A DNA stretch of 64,000 nucleotides from Siniperca chuatsi (GCF_020085105.1 NC_058044.1:29206206-29270205); one strand, 5' to 3'; positions 45,021 to 62,359 are shown, numbered from the stretch's first letter. A program made the numbers and translations. Notes: generated by a model not told the origin, from the sequence alone.

Positions 45021-45449
45021 AGACACAACACATTTATCATACAGATAAACTGAACTGAACTGATTGAAAAGGTTTGGACAGAGCATGTCATCCACTCCTT
45101 CATCTGTCTCTTTAGTGTATTGAGGCAGGTATGTATGTATTAATGCAGTGAGGATGGATGGTGTGGCGGTAGTCTGTCATGAGTTCAGACAGGAAACCAC
45201 GTGGCTCCATGTCTACCCATGGCTTTTATTTTGAAAAGCAGTTTCCACGATGGTAACATAATTTATATTGCAGACAAATGCAAAAGGCCTAGCATGGCTG
45301 ATCTGTTCTAATTACTTTATTGAAAGCCAATACCCCTTTTAAGGTTCATGGGATCTGAACTTTGTACAGTATGTATAGTAGGACCTGCTTTTATCTCGTT
45401 TTTGTAATATATATCTGTTACTCAGTGTACACCTGCGAATAGCAACTGA

Positions 45450-45455
45450 AATAAA
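45450..45455 (+). terminator. cwc25: cwc25 polyadenylation signal
   Basis: AATAAA, 430 bp after the cwc25 stop and followed by a T-rich stretch. Confidence 0.6.
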
Positions 45456-46455
45456 AACATATTTCTCCATTATTTGTTTTTTATTTTTTAAAACAAACCT
45501 GAGTTGTCACTGGGTATATTCTGTCATTCAGATACTGCTACATAAAACACACTTTCAAGCATAAACTTGACCAAATATTCACATCAACACCCCCTTTATC
45601 AATGGAACAGTTACAGGTCACACACAATAAATGGTCTCTGTTTTGTTGTCTGTGCCAAAACTGATGACAGAGCTCACCTTTTTATTTTGAGCACAAGAGC
45701 TATTTTACCAGGATGTACAGTGGGCATTTAATTTAGTGTTGTCAAAATTCTCAGAAGTTGGATTTATATTACTCAAAACCTCATTCAGCTGTGTGGTGCT
45801 AATGAATTTAGGCAATTTATTTGTCAATTGACATTTACTCGTCAGAATTTTCATTGTTTAAGTTGTTCATCAAGTTTGGTGATTACATTTAGAACAAATA
45901 TGAATAGGTGGTTGCCCGTCTTAGCTAGCTTAGCTATTTGTACTAATTGAATAGGTTTTGTTGAGTTCTGTAGCAGGTTGGTCAAACAATTTGAGGATAG
46001 AACAGGAGGCCTTAGTATAATCTTTTTCCCATTCTCATTCACTATTATTCAGTTAGTAGAGAAACTATTGAGACATAAACCGATAAAACAACTATTGGTT
46101 GCATGCCTAACCCAGTGAGGGTCACCCTAAAACCTGAACTTGACGGTGACCATACATTTTTAGAAGCACCTTCAAAATTCGAAAGAAACCTCCCGGTTTT
46201 AATTTCACTTTAACACGCCTCAAACAAACTATACATGCGTAGCCATGTCCTCCAATGACAGCAGCGTTTTTCACCGAGTGACGTTTATCCAGCCAATTAC
46301 CGTTGCGCAAGTGATGATGTAGGAGATTCAGGCTAGTCTGCTCTTTATGTTTCTAAATCGTGTAGTCACTGTGGGAAACTAGCAGTCATTCATAATAGCT
46401 AAGAAGAAGTGGAGTTTGCAAGTTCTAGCAGTTAGGAATCCGCAACACCGCCACG
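45456..46455. other. intergenic between cwc25 and psmb3
   Basis: It should contain the psmb3 promoter and 5' UTR near its right end. No TATA box is clear. No other gene or structured repeat is seen. Confidence 0.4.
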
Positions 46456-49414
<2,959 letters not shown>

Positions 49415-49465
49415 AGCTGCTGTTTCTCCCCACACTTCACCAACACAGATGTTTTGTATACAAAT

Positions 49466-49471
49466 AATAAA
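49466..49471 (+). terminator. psmb3: psmb3 polyadenylation signal
   Basis: AATAAA, 52 bp after the stop. A second (CAATAAATG) follows about 40 bp later. Confidence 0.65.
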
Positions 49472-49519
49472 CGATGCTTGTAATGTTTTTTTTCTTATGG
49501 ATATTGTTCAATAAATGAA

Positions 49520-51645
49520 CACAGGTTTAAACAACTTGACAACTTGAACTGCATTGCTACTACTTTTCAGATGTCTTTGTTGCATATTGTGTGAACTTAA
49601 TTCACAGGTTCTGCACCAAACCAAGATGCCATACTTGGCAACTGAAATAGAAATGAATGGTAGGTGACACCAGCAGGGTGGGCCGACCTGAAAATACTTT
49701 AACAGTTATTTATACTTTATATGACAGCCTAGACTGTGCACCGTTATCTTAAACAGATGGGACGAGGAGCAGCGAGATTACATAAACTATTAACTCAGTT
49801 TTCCAGCTTGTGTGTCAGACTCTAAGTAGCACCAGATTAATGACACACTGTAGAGACATTCCCAAACACTTCTCATAATCACAGCGTACATAGTCTCCAA
49901 ACTATGTGCGCTATGATCTGACATTTTGTGAGGGGAAACTCCTGAAGGGGCCAGTCGTAATGTCAGTTCCAAACACCAAACCCTCACAGACAATGCAGGG
50001 GTATTTTTTTTTTCTTCTTGGGCATGGGCCAGTGATTTCAAATTCCCCCTGTCGTGCCCAGTCAGGATTAGCAACTTAAACCACATACTTTTTGAAAAAG
50101 ATCACTGCATCTTGATATTGTCTGTAAAACAAAACTTGAATATTAGATCTAGGGGTATGATTCAGCCACGCATATTTAGAATTGGTAATATTCACCGTGT
50201 CACTGATTTTACACAGTTTAGTCTACTAGACATTGGTAGTACTATTCAGCCTGTAAAATCAGTTGTATAATGTCTTCAGTGGCTGTGGAGGACTTTTCTA
50301 AGTCTATAAAATAATAACCCTGATGATGTCATTATGGTTATGTCAGCTTGGGCTTGGAAAATACACACTTTTAACATTCCTTTAAAGCCTCCTTTACAAA
50401 TGGGCGGGGGGTAGATTTTGTTTACTAGGCAGGAAGGGGCTAACAAAAATAGGCTGTCAAAGGTGCATTATGGGAAGTGGGAAGTGACCCATTCTAGGGT
50501 CTACAATAACTATTTTGGCCTCTGCTGCTTCAATTTTGATCTTTAAAAAAAATAATCTCTTAAAAAGCCTTTGTGAGTCTCCAGGTGTTGTGGAAGTGCA
50601 ATACTAAATCACTGAGTGCCCCTTTAATGTAACCTGCCAAAACAACCTTATAATTCTGTTTTGTGAAACATTATTGCTTAATTTGACATTTTATGATGTT
50701 TTAACAAAAAAAAACAACTTACCACTTACTAGCTTTTTCTGGAGTTTTCAACTCTATCTCACAGTCTTATTTGGTGAATGGAGTTAACTTGAAAATGTGT
50801 TATACCACTGTTTCTGAGTTCAAGAATGAGCTTTCACACTCAATTTATCCTGCAGCATTCAAACACACCAAGCTGAGGCAAAGGATCATTTTTAAAACAG
50901 ATCTTCCCAAAATGTACAAGCAAGGTGAAATAAACTTCACATTAAACTTAAATAACTGCATGACTAAATGTAGATACAGGTCTGAGTTGCCCATGACAAC
51001 TATTTGTTCACTATCATATTGTAAGTGCGCTCATGTTGTTTCCAGATCCAAAAAGTATATTAAAAAAAAGATATTCATTAGCAGCAAATTATATTAGCCT
51101 TGTCGTGCTCCACATGATAGCACAAACTCAAGACTGAGGGACAGTCACTGAAGAAATAAGCATAGCCAAACAAGATAAAACTCCCTTTAATATGCAATGA
51201 ATCATTTTCAAGTAACCATTTTTTCTAATGTCTGTTGGTAACAAAACAATACTGTATACAAACACAAAATTGCTACATTAATGTAAACAAGATATAAAAA
51301 TGATCCTTATGGTAATAAAACAAGTATTTGCTGCAGAATTCCTCTTTTTATGTGAATTTCTTTTTCTTATACCAACCTCCACCAAGCTGACAGTTAAAAT
51401 TTCAAAAATATTCAAAAACAATATGGCAACGTAACATTCAAACACCAATTTTTTTTTTCCTCTTTTGTCGTTTTAGTCGTAACACTCAGATGCTAAGTTC
51501 AGTGGTTTGATGTTTCAACTTACTGGTGGAGTCTCATGTACACATCAGCCATGCATTTTTGATATTGCATTCATTTACTTAATACACCATTATATATTAA
51601 TGTGTTTATCCCCGTGTCGTTTTGTCAATTTGTCAGCAGTACTTT
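49520..51645. other. intergenic between convergent psmb3 and pip4k2b
   Basis: A dispersed repeat occupies about 50150-50630. It has CACTGATTTTACACAGTTTA, GGCCTCTGCTGCTTCAATTT and CACTGAGTGCCCCTTTAA, the same family as the minisatellite host at 19988 and 21741. No gene is seen. Confidence 0.5.
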
Positions 51646-52272
51646 TTTATTTTTTTGTTGTTACTGAGAGAGAAGCCTGATGGCGACTGTCGAAGAGTTT
51701 GTCATGCAATCTGACCATTCAGCATCTGTGCGAGTTGCTTACATCTGTGTATGTGTGTTTGTGTCTAATAGAAATCATAAGAACAACGACATGAACAGAA
51801 ACCGAAGAGACTGTACTAACGGACTGTTAACTGCTGAAGCTGACACACTCGTTCAAGGCATTAGTGAGACAGTTTCCGTGCTGGCGTGAGGAGTAACAAG
51901 GTGGCTGAGGAGGACTGGGAGGCAGAAAAATTTTAAAAGAACAGGGAGATTATCAGGATCTCGTTCCGAATTCAGTGAGGGGTCTCACGAGTTTTCCCTC
52001 GCAGTGGGTGAGGGAGGCAGGGAGGTGGTGTGTGTGTGTGTGTGTGGGGGGACATTGTAACAGGCTCGGTGCATCCTTCCTGCCAGACTGGTCCTGGCTG
52101 TGGGAGGATACTGGTAGTTTTTTTGGGGTTTTTTTGTTTTGTTTTTAAGGGGGTAGAGAGGCAGGGGGGAGATGGACCTACACTGAGGTGAGGGAGAAGA
52201 GAAATAAGTGCGTGGCATTTGACAGATCTATGACAGGAAGTGACTGGCTGGACCGGGAGATGGGAGATGAGT
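51646..52272 (-). terminator. pip4k2b: pip4k2b 3' UTR with candidate polyadenylation signal
   Basis: Minus-strand AATAAA occurs at 51651-51646, about 620 bp after the stop. The region includes a GT run at 52028-52046. The actual cleavage site is not known, and the UTR may extend further left. Confidence 0.35.
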
Positions 52273-55200
52273 CTATGATAAGATGTTGGACATGAACTCG
52301 TAGAATCGTTTGGAGTACTGCTCTGGGTTCACCGTCGAGATCTCGGCCCCCGCCTGAGAAACAAACGAACCAAAAAAAAAAAAAAAAAGGCAGAAAGTGA
52401 GATAGATGGAGCAACACACATACATGATATAAGAACGTCAATACTTTTCATTTCCATTATTTTTTGTGCTACATGGAGTAAACGCACTTCCAGGGGCCCT
52501 AGGACCTGACGCACAGCTTGAAGATCCCATTTGCTGGGTTACATTTAGGCCTGCAACTAACTATTGTTTTCATTAATGATTACTGTGGTGATTGCTTTTA
52601 CAATTAAACATTTATTCGTTATGCCCAAAAAAAAAAAAATCAGATAATAGTGAAAAATGCAGATCAGTTTCCTTTCTTGTTTGGTCAAACCAGCAGTCTA
52701 AAACTCAAAGATATTCAATGCACGATGTTATAAAACAGAGAAAATCAGCAAATCTTCACCTCTATCACCTGTTTGACAGGCTAGAAACAGAGAACGTTAA
52801 GCATTTTTGTTTGATAAATGATGATTTAATAAATTCTAAAACTTTGCAACGATTCATTTTCTGACAATCGACTACAGTAATTGTTTCAGAAAAATAAAAA
52901 AAGACTATATTGCTATGGAACCCCAAAGTGTTCAATATTAAGCAAATAAAGAAGACATTATGAAATAAATAATAGGAAGAAATAAAGTAAAGAATGATGA
53001 AAAAACATTTCATATTATTGAACTGAATAACTGAATTCATATGCTCATTTGTTTCATAATGTCTTATTTACTCATATTGGGGCTTCTTAATCGTCTGCCC
53101 TTTTTATGTGTAGCCGTAGGCTGATGGATCGTGACGTAGTCGTGCCACTCACCCCGTGTTTCACAGTTTTGGCAGCATGTGCAGCTTTTTTCTTAGCGTC
53201 ATAGTGCGTGAGGATGTCGATGATAGCCATGAAGTATACCTCCTTCTTCACAGCACCTAGCACAAGAACAACACATCACAAGGTTTTACTTTCACCTGAA
53301 AATAAATGATAAAAGTTGCCGTGGCTGCATTTCTGTGGTGCAGCTTTGTGCGGCACACATTTCTACTACTAATGTATGAGGACTGCAGCTTTGGCCGTGC
53401 CACTCCTTAATTTTGAGTGCTCTTAACCTGGCTGATAAAGATAGTTATTCTGCATGCCTGGAATTTGACAGGCTGTCATCTAATGAGCTGCCAAAGCTCA
53501 ATTTAAAGCTACAGCTAAGCCACATGGATGTCACAACCCTTACTGTCGTGGCTCTTGATTGCGTAAACGTCCACAGAGGGGTCAAACTCTCCAGGGCCGA
53601 AGAATCCTCCACAGTTGAGAGGGTTTCCAGGGCTGTCGGGAGGCGTGCCGAAGGAGCCCGTGAGCACACCTCCGCCCATCCCGTCGTTCTCGTACTCCTC
53701 CTCCTCTCCCACGCCCTCCACGTCCATCTCCTCCTGCTCTGCCCGCTCCACGTCATGGATGCCCACCAGGAGACTGTAGTCCATGATCTTTAGGGTGGCC
53801 AGGAACTGACACACAAACACAATACACACAGAAAACACTCAATGTAATGCCTCGTTGTCACATCTGCACATTTGGGTTTCTCAGGTTGATCGAAATTAAA
53901 ATCACAACAATCTTAAGGACCTTTTTTCATAATTGAAATGCCAAACAATATGGTATATGTATTCAAAATAACATTTTAAACCTGCACTAATAAAAAATAG
54001 AATTTCCCCTACGGGGGATCAATACAGGTACATCTCATCTCAATCATATTTTTATACTAGCAATGGATCAAATGGCAACGTGTAATGGGAAAAGGCATCC
54101 TCGTAGTCACAAACCCACAGAAAATGACCACCCACCCGCTCCGGAGCGTTTAAGTTTCTTTCAGCTCATTGTTTTGGTTTTGTGGCCCGCAACTTTATTG
54201 GTTTGTGCGAGACTTTCATCAACATTGGTTCCAGCAGTAGTGAAAAAACCCAGTGTATATTCCCTGCCCATTACCAAACAGCATACAAAGTTAGCCAACA
54301 TAGTGGAGCATTTAGCAGCTAGTCAGATGTTTCCCTCAGGAGTCGCTGGAGACTAAAAACAGAGCTCAACGGAGAGTGAATGAAACACGAAACAGAAAAA
54401 TTGAAATAACTGTGTTTTGGAATTTAACCTCAATGTGAGTTCACTGAAAGACAAAGAACCACACTGTCATTTGTACAAAATGCTTTCATACTTGTACCCT
54501 TACAATACCTGAGTTTTGGTAGGAATACCAAAACCATAGTTTTTTTTTATACTTTACTTGGAGGAATAGAAAAGGTTTTTTAAAAACAACTTTTGCTTTA
54601 ACAGAAGAACTTTGCCCTAGTCAAATAGCCTATAAGAGGTCTAGTTAGTGTAAGATTATAATTTAAATGAGAAACTGTCTCATCAAAGAACAAGAAAAGA
54701 AGAATACCAATCCCATCTTTTGGTATTCAACGGTTTTTCAATACTTGATGCAACTGACACAATTCACATTTTGATACCCAACCTAAACTAATCAAATAAT
54801 AGATCAAAAATAACAAGATTAAAATTTCTTAAAGTTAAAGTTGTGTTAAAGCAATTCAAAGATGGTGACTTTTAACATGTACAACCGATTCTGAGGTGCT
54901 CATACAGATTATTTTATTGTGGGGTCCTGATTTGAAAAGCACTATCACAGCACTTATTTTGTGTGTACAATGAGGGACAGTCAGGAGCAGCAGACTAGAT
55001 GAAAACCTGGATGTGTTTCTTACCTCTACGTCCCGTTTTAGCTTCTCCAAAAAGTATTTCTTGTTGTCATCTCCTATCTGTAGTTTCTGGCCTTCATTTA
55101 GGAAGTCGTTGTCTTTAAAAGTGGGGAGTTCTTTAGCCTGAAGAGAGGTTATCAAACAGTAGCATAATTGTTAGTTTGCTGGGTTTAACGTCATACTTAA

Positions 55201-58200
55201 GTTTTCCAAAATTCTGAATCTGTTTTGTTTGGTAATAAGGATTCACAGGGCCACACCTGCATCATCAACTGTAGGATTTAGGGGCACGAATAAAGGAAAG
55301 GTACAAATACTACTGATACGTATATATAACGTCAAAATCAATGGTCCTTTTCAATGACTGCTGGTCTCACTGGACAGAGAGAGTCCCATTCCAATAACTC
55401 AGAGTAAATGATGAGGCATGCATGAGGCCAGTGCAAAAGGTACTACTAGAATACATCTGCTTACTTACTTAACTACTTAATTTAGTCAAGTTTGCCTCTG
55501 GGGTGAGCTAAGGGCGTTTATTTTTGTCCCATCGCGGCAGCAGCCGTCACTGCACAGAAATAAAACGTACCTTTTCCTTGTCGCTGGCTTCCCTTGAGAC
55601 TGTAGAACCCTAAAAATGAGGGAAAATAAGAATAAAAATAGAATTAATTGAAAGCAGCTCAAGATACATCAGAGGCAATGTTAGCATATTACCCACTTTA
55701 ACTCTTCTTCGTCTTTTTAAACTGTCAGTATTGGAAAGGGTGATGTTTTCTCCAGAGAATACTTGGCAGGAGAAGAGGCTTATGCTCTCAAGGATTTTTT
55801 TTTAGGGGAGAGTAAAGAAGCAGTCAGCACATTGTGTTCACAACTGCTTTTAGGGAATCTGTGCACTGTAATATTCAGCACAAACCTAGAATTCTTTATT
55901 GATGAGCTGGATTTGTAATCTCCTGCTAATTTTACCAGGTTAGTATGAACTTTTCTCTATTTACATTCATTGACATGCCCGTTACTTCCGTCTGACATAA
56001 AACATCTTAAACACTAAACAGACGATTTACAGTTGATGAGTCGTACTAGAAATGTATGTCAACATTCACTCCCTGCTACTACCCAGATACTAAAGTAGTA
56101 CATACAGAATATACTACATGTACGTGATTTGAATCATTTATGTGTTTTTTATTATCATTAAATGAAAAAAAATGGAGGAAGTTTTACTTGGATCTAACAG
56201 TAGTGGAACACAAAGCAGGTGCTCCTGATGCACTGGTAGGCAAAACAACGCAGATCAACCGCACAGAGATCTTTCTCAGGGTCAAACAATCGCACAAACA
56301 GACAAGTGAATACTATAAAACTAAAATCACACGTAAGAATTTCAATAGCAACATCCGACCCAATCTCGGAACCCATCGGCTATCGTTTGATGACACTTTA
56401 GCCTCTGGGGGGCAACAGCCAATGTTTCAGGGTTTCCGAGATAGCATTTCGGCCGATGCGTTCAGCTTCTTTTGCTCTCCACACGGACTGTCTACCTGCA
56501 TGCAACCAAAGCTCGCTCAAATGTGATTGGTCAATACTACTCACACTACAAATGGACCACAAATGGAAACCAGAATGCTTCCGATACCAAAATCTTGTCT
56601 TGGTTCTGCATTCATATGCAGATATCTGTTGATAGATATTAGATCCGACCTACAGTATATCCTAATTGATGCAGCAGAACCAGAGTCTTTTTTATTACAC
56701 AGTCTTCTTTCTTGTCAAAACCTGTACATATGCAGTAGTACTTCCCAAGACATGTAAACAGACTTTGATGTGTGAAATCGGTGGAGTTCCCCTTTAACTG
56801 AATGAGACTATTTCACAATCATAGCCGGTTTATTGTTAAAAACTGACAACACATAATGCCCATTTTTCCTAACAGCGTTTCTAAACTACTACCATGGTCC
56901 ATAGCCCATAAAATATAAATTAAATGTACAATGATATAAAATGAAATTCATCGATTATCAAAATTGTTATACATTGCTTTCAACTACTGATTAATCGACT
57001 ACTCGTTTCAGCAGTAAAATTTATTAGAAACTGGTTGCCCCCAGTTTGTTTTTTCTTAAAATTCTTATAATTTCTTAAAGGGGCAATATGTAAGATTTTT
57101 CTCTCTTTCACCGAACTAAGACCAGCTTAACTGCCTTGTTAACTCGTAAAACACACTTCATTCAAACTCCACAGAAGCAAAATAAAACGCACCAAAACCG
57201 TCTTCATTAGTCTTTAAACTGTTCCAACAACCAACTCTGGTTTGGTCGAAATAAATCCTTAATCCACCGCGTTAGATGTGAAAAATATTCTGTGTCTACA
57301 TGCTGTTGCTGCCACCTCCCTCTCTGCTCGATGCCTCTCCTGACCCCGCCTGAACGCGCCGTGTGTTCGTCATCCCTGGAGTCCTGGTCGCTGTAAATCA
57401 CCTACATGCTAAATTCCCTGTCGTCAAACTGGCTTCCATCGGTCTCCGAGGCTGTGTACGGTCCCGGTCTGGCCGTGTTCAGTGGGAGGCTGCTGATCCC
57501 GGTTCTGTTGCCCGCTCGCCCGGCTACGATTCTGGTGCTCAGTCAGCTAATAGCACCACTAAGTTAGCTGCACGGCTAACTGAGCTAACTAGCCAACGGC
57601 AGCTAGCAGCAATTATGACCTGATATGCGATATGCTGCCCTCTATTTATTTGGAGTATGAATACGACACGTGGTGAGTAGTCTCAATTCTTACATATTGC
57701 CCCTTTAAATTTAACCTAATTTAATTTTCTCTTTTTGTCATTAATTTTTTTTATTTCTTTTTTTTTATTAATATTACGTTGTGTTCTTTTTTTCAATATT
57801 TCTTTATTCCATTTTTTATTCTTTTTTTGCCTTGGAGGAGAGTCCAAATAAATCATTGTTTCAAATAAATCCATAATGCATATACGTTTTCACTTCTATT
57901 ATCTTTGACACGGAGGTTCATTCAATGAGTGGTTGAAGGTGTAATGAGAGAGACGGATGTTGTTGCACAAATTCTCACGTGTGATTGAAGTTTGTGCTTG
58001 TAATCTTCAGTTGTCTGTGTGTGGGATTTATCCTAAAAAAGATTGGTATGCAGTCAATACATGTTGGTGTTGTTTTAGTAGTAAACCAACATATCCTACC
58101 TTCAGGTCATATTTGCGGTGTACAGTGAGACGATGGCTGAATACATTCCGGGTCACCACCATGTACGTCTCCACCCCGTCCACTGTTAGCCTGTACATGC

Positions 58201-61172
58201 CCAGGAACTGAGGGAGCAGCGTGTTGCCATGACACTCCACTATAAACTGGAGACAATCAGGGGAGGAGAGCAGAGAGTAATGGGAAGTGTGGGAGTGAGG
58301 AATCAAATATACAGTACGAAAATTGATTAAAACTGGACACAGCCCTGCTCTACAGTCATATCATTTCTGCAGTACTGCATAATTTACTTACATGCCTGAC
58401 TTAAGATTAAAATGAAGGAAGCAGATTTTAAGTTATTTCCACTGACTGATGCTCCTAAATTTCTCTCCTATACTCGGTCTAAATAAAAGGTGAATGTTTA
58501 GATTAAATACCGTATGAAAGCACCGATACTCACAGCCAACATTTAACCACATTACAGATATCGAAGCACTGAGTTAAAAATACTCAGGCATTTGATTCTG
58601 CCAGCTGTGTCTGTCTCTGTATGTGCCGTGTGGTGATATGAGGGGCTTCTACCTGGTGATATTTCTTTAGGATGTTGTGCATCTCAGCGATGTCCTCACT
58701 GGACACGGTTTTGATTACAAAGCGGTGGTCATAGCTGGACAGGAAGCGGTTGCCGAAGCGACCCTGGGAGTCGCTGTTGAGTGGGGCGCTCCTCGTCAGA
58801 GAGTTCTGCCAAAAAAAAAAAAAAAAAAAAAAAGTTATCCCGGCACATTCTTACTTCAAAGTAGAAATTTCACCTTAAAATAATTTTCATTTCATTCGTC
58901 AAAGTTTGTTTGTATCTTCTAACCACAAGTGACTCACCTGGTAGTCCTGGTCATCGATGCAGAACCTCTCCCTCAGGTTTCGGAACACCATGGGACAGTA
59001 CTCTTTGAACTTAAAGCGACTAGGCAGGTTTTCTCTGACAAGAAAGAGACAGAGTCACACGTAGTCAGTACAACAAGCAGGAGCTCAGAGGCTCATTACT
59101 GAAAATGAGGAAGAAGACTGGCTGATGTTGAAGTTTGTTTACAAAATGTTTGCTTGCTGATTGTTGGATTTATTTCTGCTGTTGTGTGGATCCTGCACAG
59201 ACAATAATACAATTCAGAGTTGACATTTACAGCTTTTCTAAATGCATTTGTTGTACTTGCGAACATAACTTTAGGAGCTGCCTGTTTGCTGGATGAGAAC
59301 ATGTTTAAGTGCATCAAACAGCAAAGCTAACCCTAACATCAGGCTTTTTAAATCAACACCCCATTTAAATTTAGCATTGCAAACAAAACAAGTTTCATGA
59401 CACGTGAGCTAAGGCACTGACATCATTTTCATTCGCTACCAAAGCCAGTCAGCATATAGAGGTCAATTCATTTAGAAAAGAAATGCAAAGAGATGTATGA
59501 TCGCAAACTAGAGAACAATACCGGCAACCTAAAACTTTTTATCACCACAAAATATGACAAAGAGCTAAAATGAAATGCAAAGAAATCTGAATTGCATCCA
59601 AAATCAACAAAGTCAGTGTGGCTATACTGCTTGCTTTTACTCTGTAATAGTAATTTTGAATGCAAATTAAATGTCTTTGCATCTCACATTTCAGCTCTTA
59701 TTGTATTTTGTAGTGAGAATGGATTTGGGTTGCTGTTATTGTTGGTTGGTTTGCGGCTGGCAATTAGCACTTTGATATGCAAGCTCTTAAAGCAACATGA
59801 GACTTTTGGGCACTGTAAATGAGAGACAAAAAGACCAAACCACCTGCGCCTAAACTGCAGGTGCATCACTCAAAGAAGCTACAAGATTATTGAATGTGTC
59901 AAAGAGAACAGTCTTCTAAATCATGACAACAAGCACCGATGCAACACATCAACAAAAGGGAACAAGAGTCCCAAGTTGGAACTAACCAACAGGTTTGTGA
60001 TTGACACACAGACTATATTGGGGGATGACCGACAAACACTACTAAATGTCATCCAACCTAATATGAGAGTCTGCTTTGGTGATCTAGCTACTTCAGAGTA
60101 AAGTACAGTTTATACAGTGTTCACATTATTTTGTCCAATCCTGTATACACGACCAAAGGGGCACATTTCTCTGATTGTTGGAGATGATCACATGCTATTC
60201 TCAGCCTTACAAGCTTAAAGAAAAGTCCTCTTCAGTCCTACACTGCTACTTTACCATGAGAATGATCTGTATTGCTGCTCAGTTAAAAAGGTCCAGTGTG
60301 GAGGATTTAGGGGCATCTAATGGTGAAATTGCAGTTTGCAATCATTTGAATACCGCTCGCATCACCCTCCCCTTCCAAACGTGCAGGAGAAACTACGGTG
60401 GCAGCGAAACTCGAAAAACGCGAACAGCCCTATCTAGAGCCAGTGTTTGGTTTGTCTGTTCTGGGCTACTGTAGAAACATGGCAGTGCAACATGGCGACC
60501 TCCGTGAAAGGGGACCCGCTCCCTCTGTAGATAAAAACGGCTCATTCTAAGGTAACAAAATTCCAATGATTCTTATTTTCAGGTGATTATACACTACTGA
60601 AAACATACTTGTAAATATTATATTCCATTTCTGCCAATAGCTCCTCCTAAATGTTACACACTGGACCTTTAAGTATTCACCGGAGCTTTGACAACAGTCT
60701 GTGTGTGAATGCAACCTGACCCTGCAGTAATATCTCCATTGAGACATTATGGATACTGACATTCCTTCTGAATACAGCACATATTAGGCCTTTCAGAGAA
60801 AGTCTGCTTTTGCACTGTAATGGAATTTGATGAGTGCAAAGAGCTGTTAAAGGCACTAGCTGTAATTTTGACCATATAAATTACAGATATATTCACATAT
60901 ACAACCGGAGTGTTTGAGCAAAGAAGGAAAGTCATCATTTTATAAAAACATCAAAAGTCATTTTGGAGTGACAGCAGGTGTTTCGAACTCTGGTGGTGGG
61001 TTGACCCTTTTGTTTACACGTGGATTACGGATTGTGCCTTTAGCACACTGCTACATAAGATGTGCTATACCTACTTGTTAAATAGGTGGTTGTCCACTTT
61101 GATCTTACTGTAGGCTTTAAAGTCATCTGGCATCAGCATTACTGGTACAGGCACGTTACTTAACTCGTTAAC
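52273..61172 (-). CDS. pip4k2b: phosphatidylinositol 5-phosphate 4-kinase type-2 beta, first exon missing
   Basis: Nine exons join in frame: 61172-61075, 59034-58938, 58805-58653, 58246-58100, 55609-55571, 55137-55024, 53805-53544, 53256-53153 and 52353-52273 (364 residues; human protein 416). The first coding exon (about 50 residues) is not in the window. The enzyme makes PI(4,5)P2 from PI5P. Seen: [40 protein letters not shown] (ATP site region); [29 protein letters not shown], holding the residues known in the human enzyme to contact [35 protein letters not shown]; the acidic insert and [10 protein letters not shown] typical of the beta isoform; [15 protein letters not shown]; and an end of [20 protein letters not shown]. 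Acts at endomembranes and in the nucleus. Two TTAA MITEs sit in its introns. Confidence 0.95.
53960..54400. repeat. dispersed repeat and LINE-like tail in pip4k2b intron
   Basis: GAATTTCCCCTACGGGGGAT then CAATACAGG at 53999-54030 resembles the 3' tail of a teleost LINE. The following 340 bp match the repeat at 38385-38760. Confidence 0.45.
56520..56797 (-). repeat. copy of the minisatellite-host repeat family in pip4k2b intron
   Basis: Read on the minus strand from 56797 it begins TTAAAGGGGAACTCCACCGA then TTTCACACATC, like the left end at 19988. Its far end is not clear. Confidence 0.45.
57079..57704. mobile_element. TTAA-flanked MITE in pip4k2b intron
   Basis: The terminal repeats AGGGGCAATATGTAAGA on the left and TCTTACATATTGCCCCT on the right are perfect inverses, with TTAA on both sides (57075-57078, 57705-57708). 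The element is 626 bp with no transposase. It lies between exons 58246-58100 and 55609-55571. Confidence 0.8.
58811..58833. repeat. 23-base poly-A (poly-T on the coding strand) beside a pip4k2b exon
   Basis: On the minus strand the T run ends two bases before the CAG acceptor of the exon at 58805, so it acts as the polypyrimidine tract. Confidence 0.9.
60287..60668. mobile_element. TTAA-flanked MITE in pip4k2b intron
   Basis: The ends read AAAGGTCCAGTGTGGAGGAT on the left and AGGTCCAGTGTGTAACATTT on the right (inward), bordered by TTAA at 60283-60286 and 60669-60672. About 382 bp, with no coding sequence. It lies between exons 61172-61075 and 59034-58938. Confidence 0.8.
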
Positions 61173-62359
61173 CTGAAGGAGAGAGGTGAGGAAGAGAGAG
61201 AGAGAGATCAGACAAGAGGGAGGAAATAGCTGATATACACACACCAACACACTGTATAATTATTTAGGAATATATGAATTTAAAGCAGCAATATTGACTT
61301 TTGCAATTTCGACAAGGGCACAGTTTTTTTTTTATTTAAAACAGACTCCTACGCAAAGTACTCTACTGTTGTGCAGTTCCAGTCAAACAGTCAAGATATG
61401 CTTTAAACATCATATCATAAGGAGAAGATTGAGAAAACTATGTATAAACATCTCATTTTGCCCTCACGTACTGCACATGCTAATTAATAGAGAACAACAG
61501 TGAATACCTGTAACACACCTCAGTACGTAAAAACAATGTGTATTGTCAGTTTCATGTGACCCAAACACATTCTGACAAATCTCTGCGAGGTTTACCAAGT
61601 CACCAGTCATTAACTCTGGGACCAAAGGACAGGCTGACAGTTTTTCTAGCTACTGCTGCTAAGCCACCCGACTCTGATCTTATCTGCTGAAACACATCCA
61701 GAAAGCAAAAGCTCACACTGAGGGACTTCAGAAAAACCTCCTTATAGATTATCACGTAAACTGCCATACAAAGGAAAATGGGGGGAAAGATTGAAGAGAT
61801 ACCACGACTCCAAGGAGAAAGTTGAGTCAAACAGCCTTTAATGAACTATGAAGATAAACTAAAAAGGGCAGCAAAGGGGAAGTACACAGTCCTGGCAGTG
61901 CCGTTTGGTAATTTAATATAGGGTTTTATCGTTTTGAAAGTCAACTCCAACTCCTGATGATGTATTAATGCTAATGCAATGAAAATATGACGCTATCATA
62001 CCAGTGCAACAGCTGTGTGGAACAATATTTAGTAAACACACACACCAATGAGTTCATAAACAGCCAACCTGATTTTAATGGCCATCTGATTCCAAGCTAT
62101 TACTTCCAGATTCATAACATAAATAACAATAAAACAATCTTATTTATTAGCCAAACACAATAAAAAAAAAAATCACTGTTAGAGTTTGCACGTTAGGAGC
62201 ATAATATTTAAATGAAGTTTTTAAAAAGGAAACAGTCAAGTCAGGCAGCTTCCTAGTTAGTGCCTGTGGTAGCCTGTTACCTACATGAACTCAGATGTAT
62301 GCAGTAAAATGAAAAGTATCAAAAACTGAGGTATGAAAACATGCAGTTATTGTGTTTTT

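Noticed and set aside
53413-53793. 126-codon plus-strand ORF
   Set aside because: It is the reverse-strand shadow of the pip4k2b exon 53805-53544.
57207-57623. ORFs on both strands at 57.2-57.6 kb
   Set aside because: They lie inside the TTAA MITE 57079-57704, which carries no transposase.
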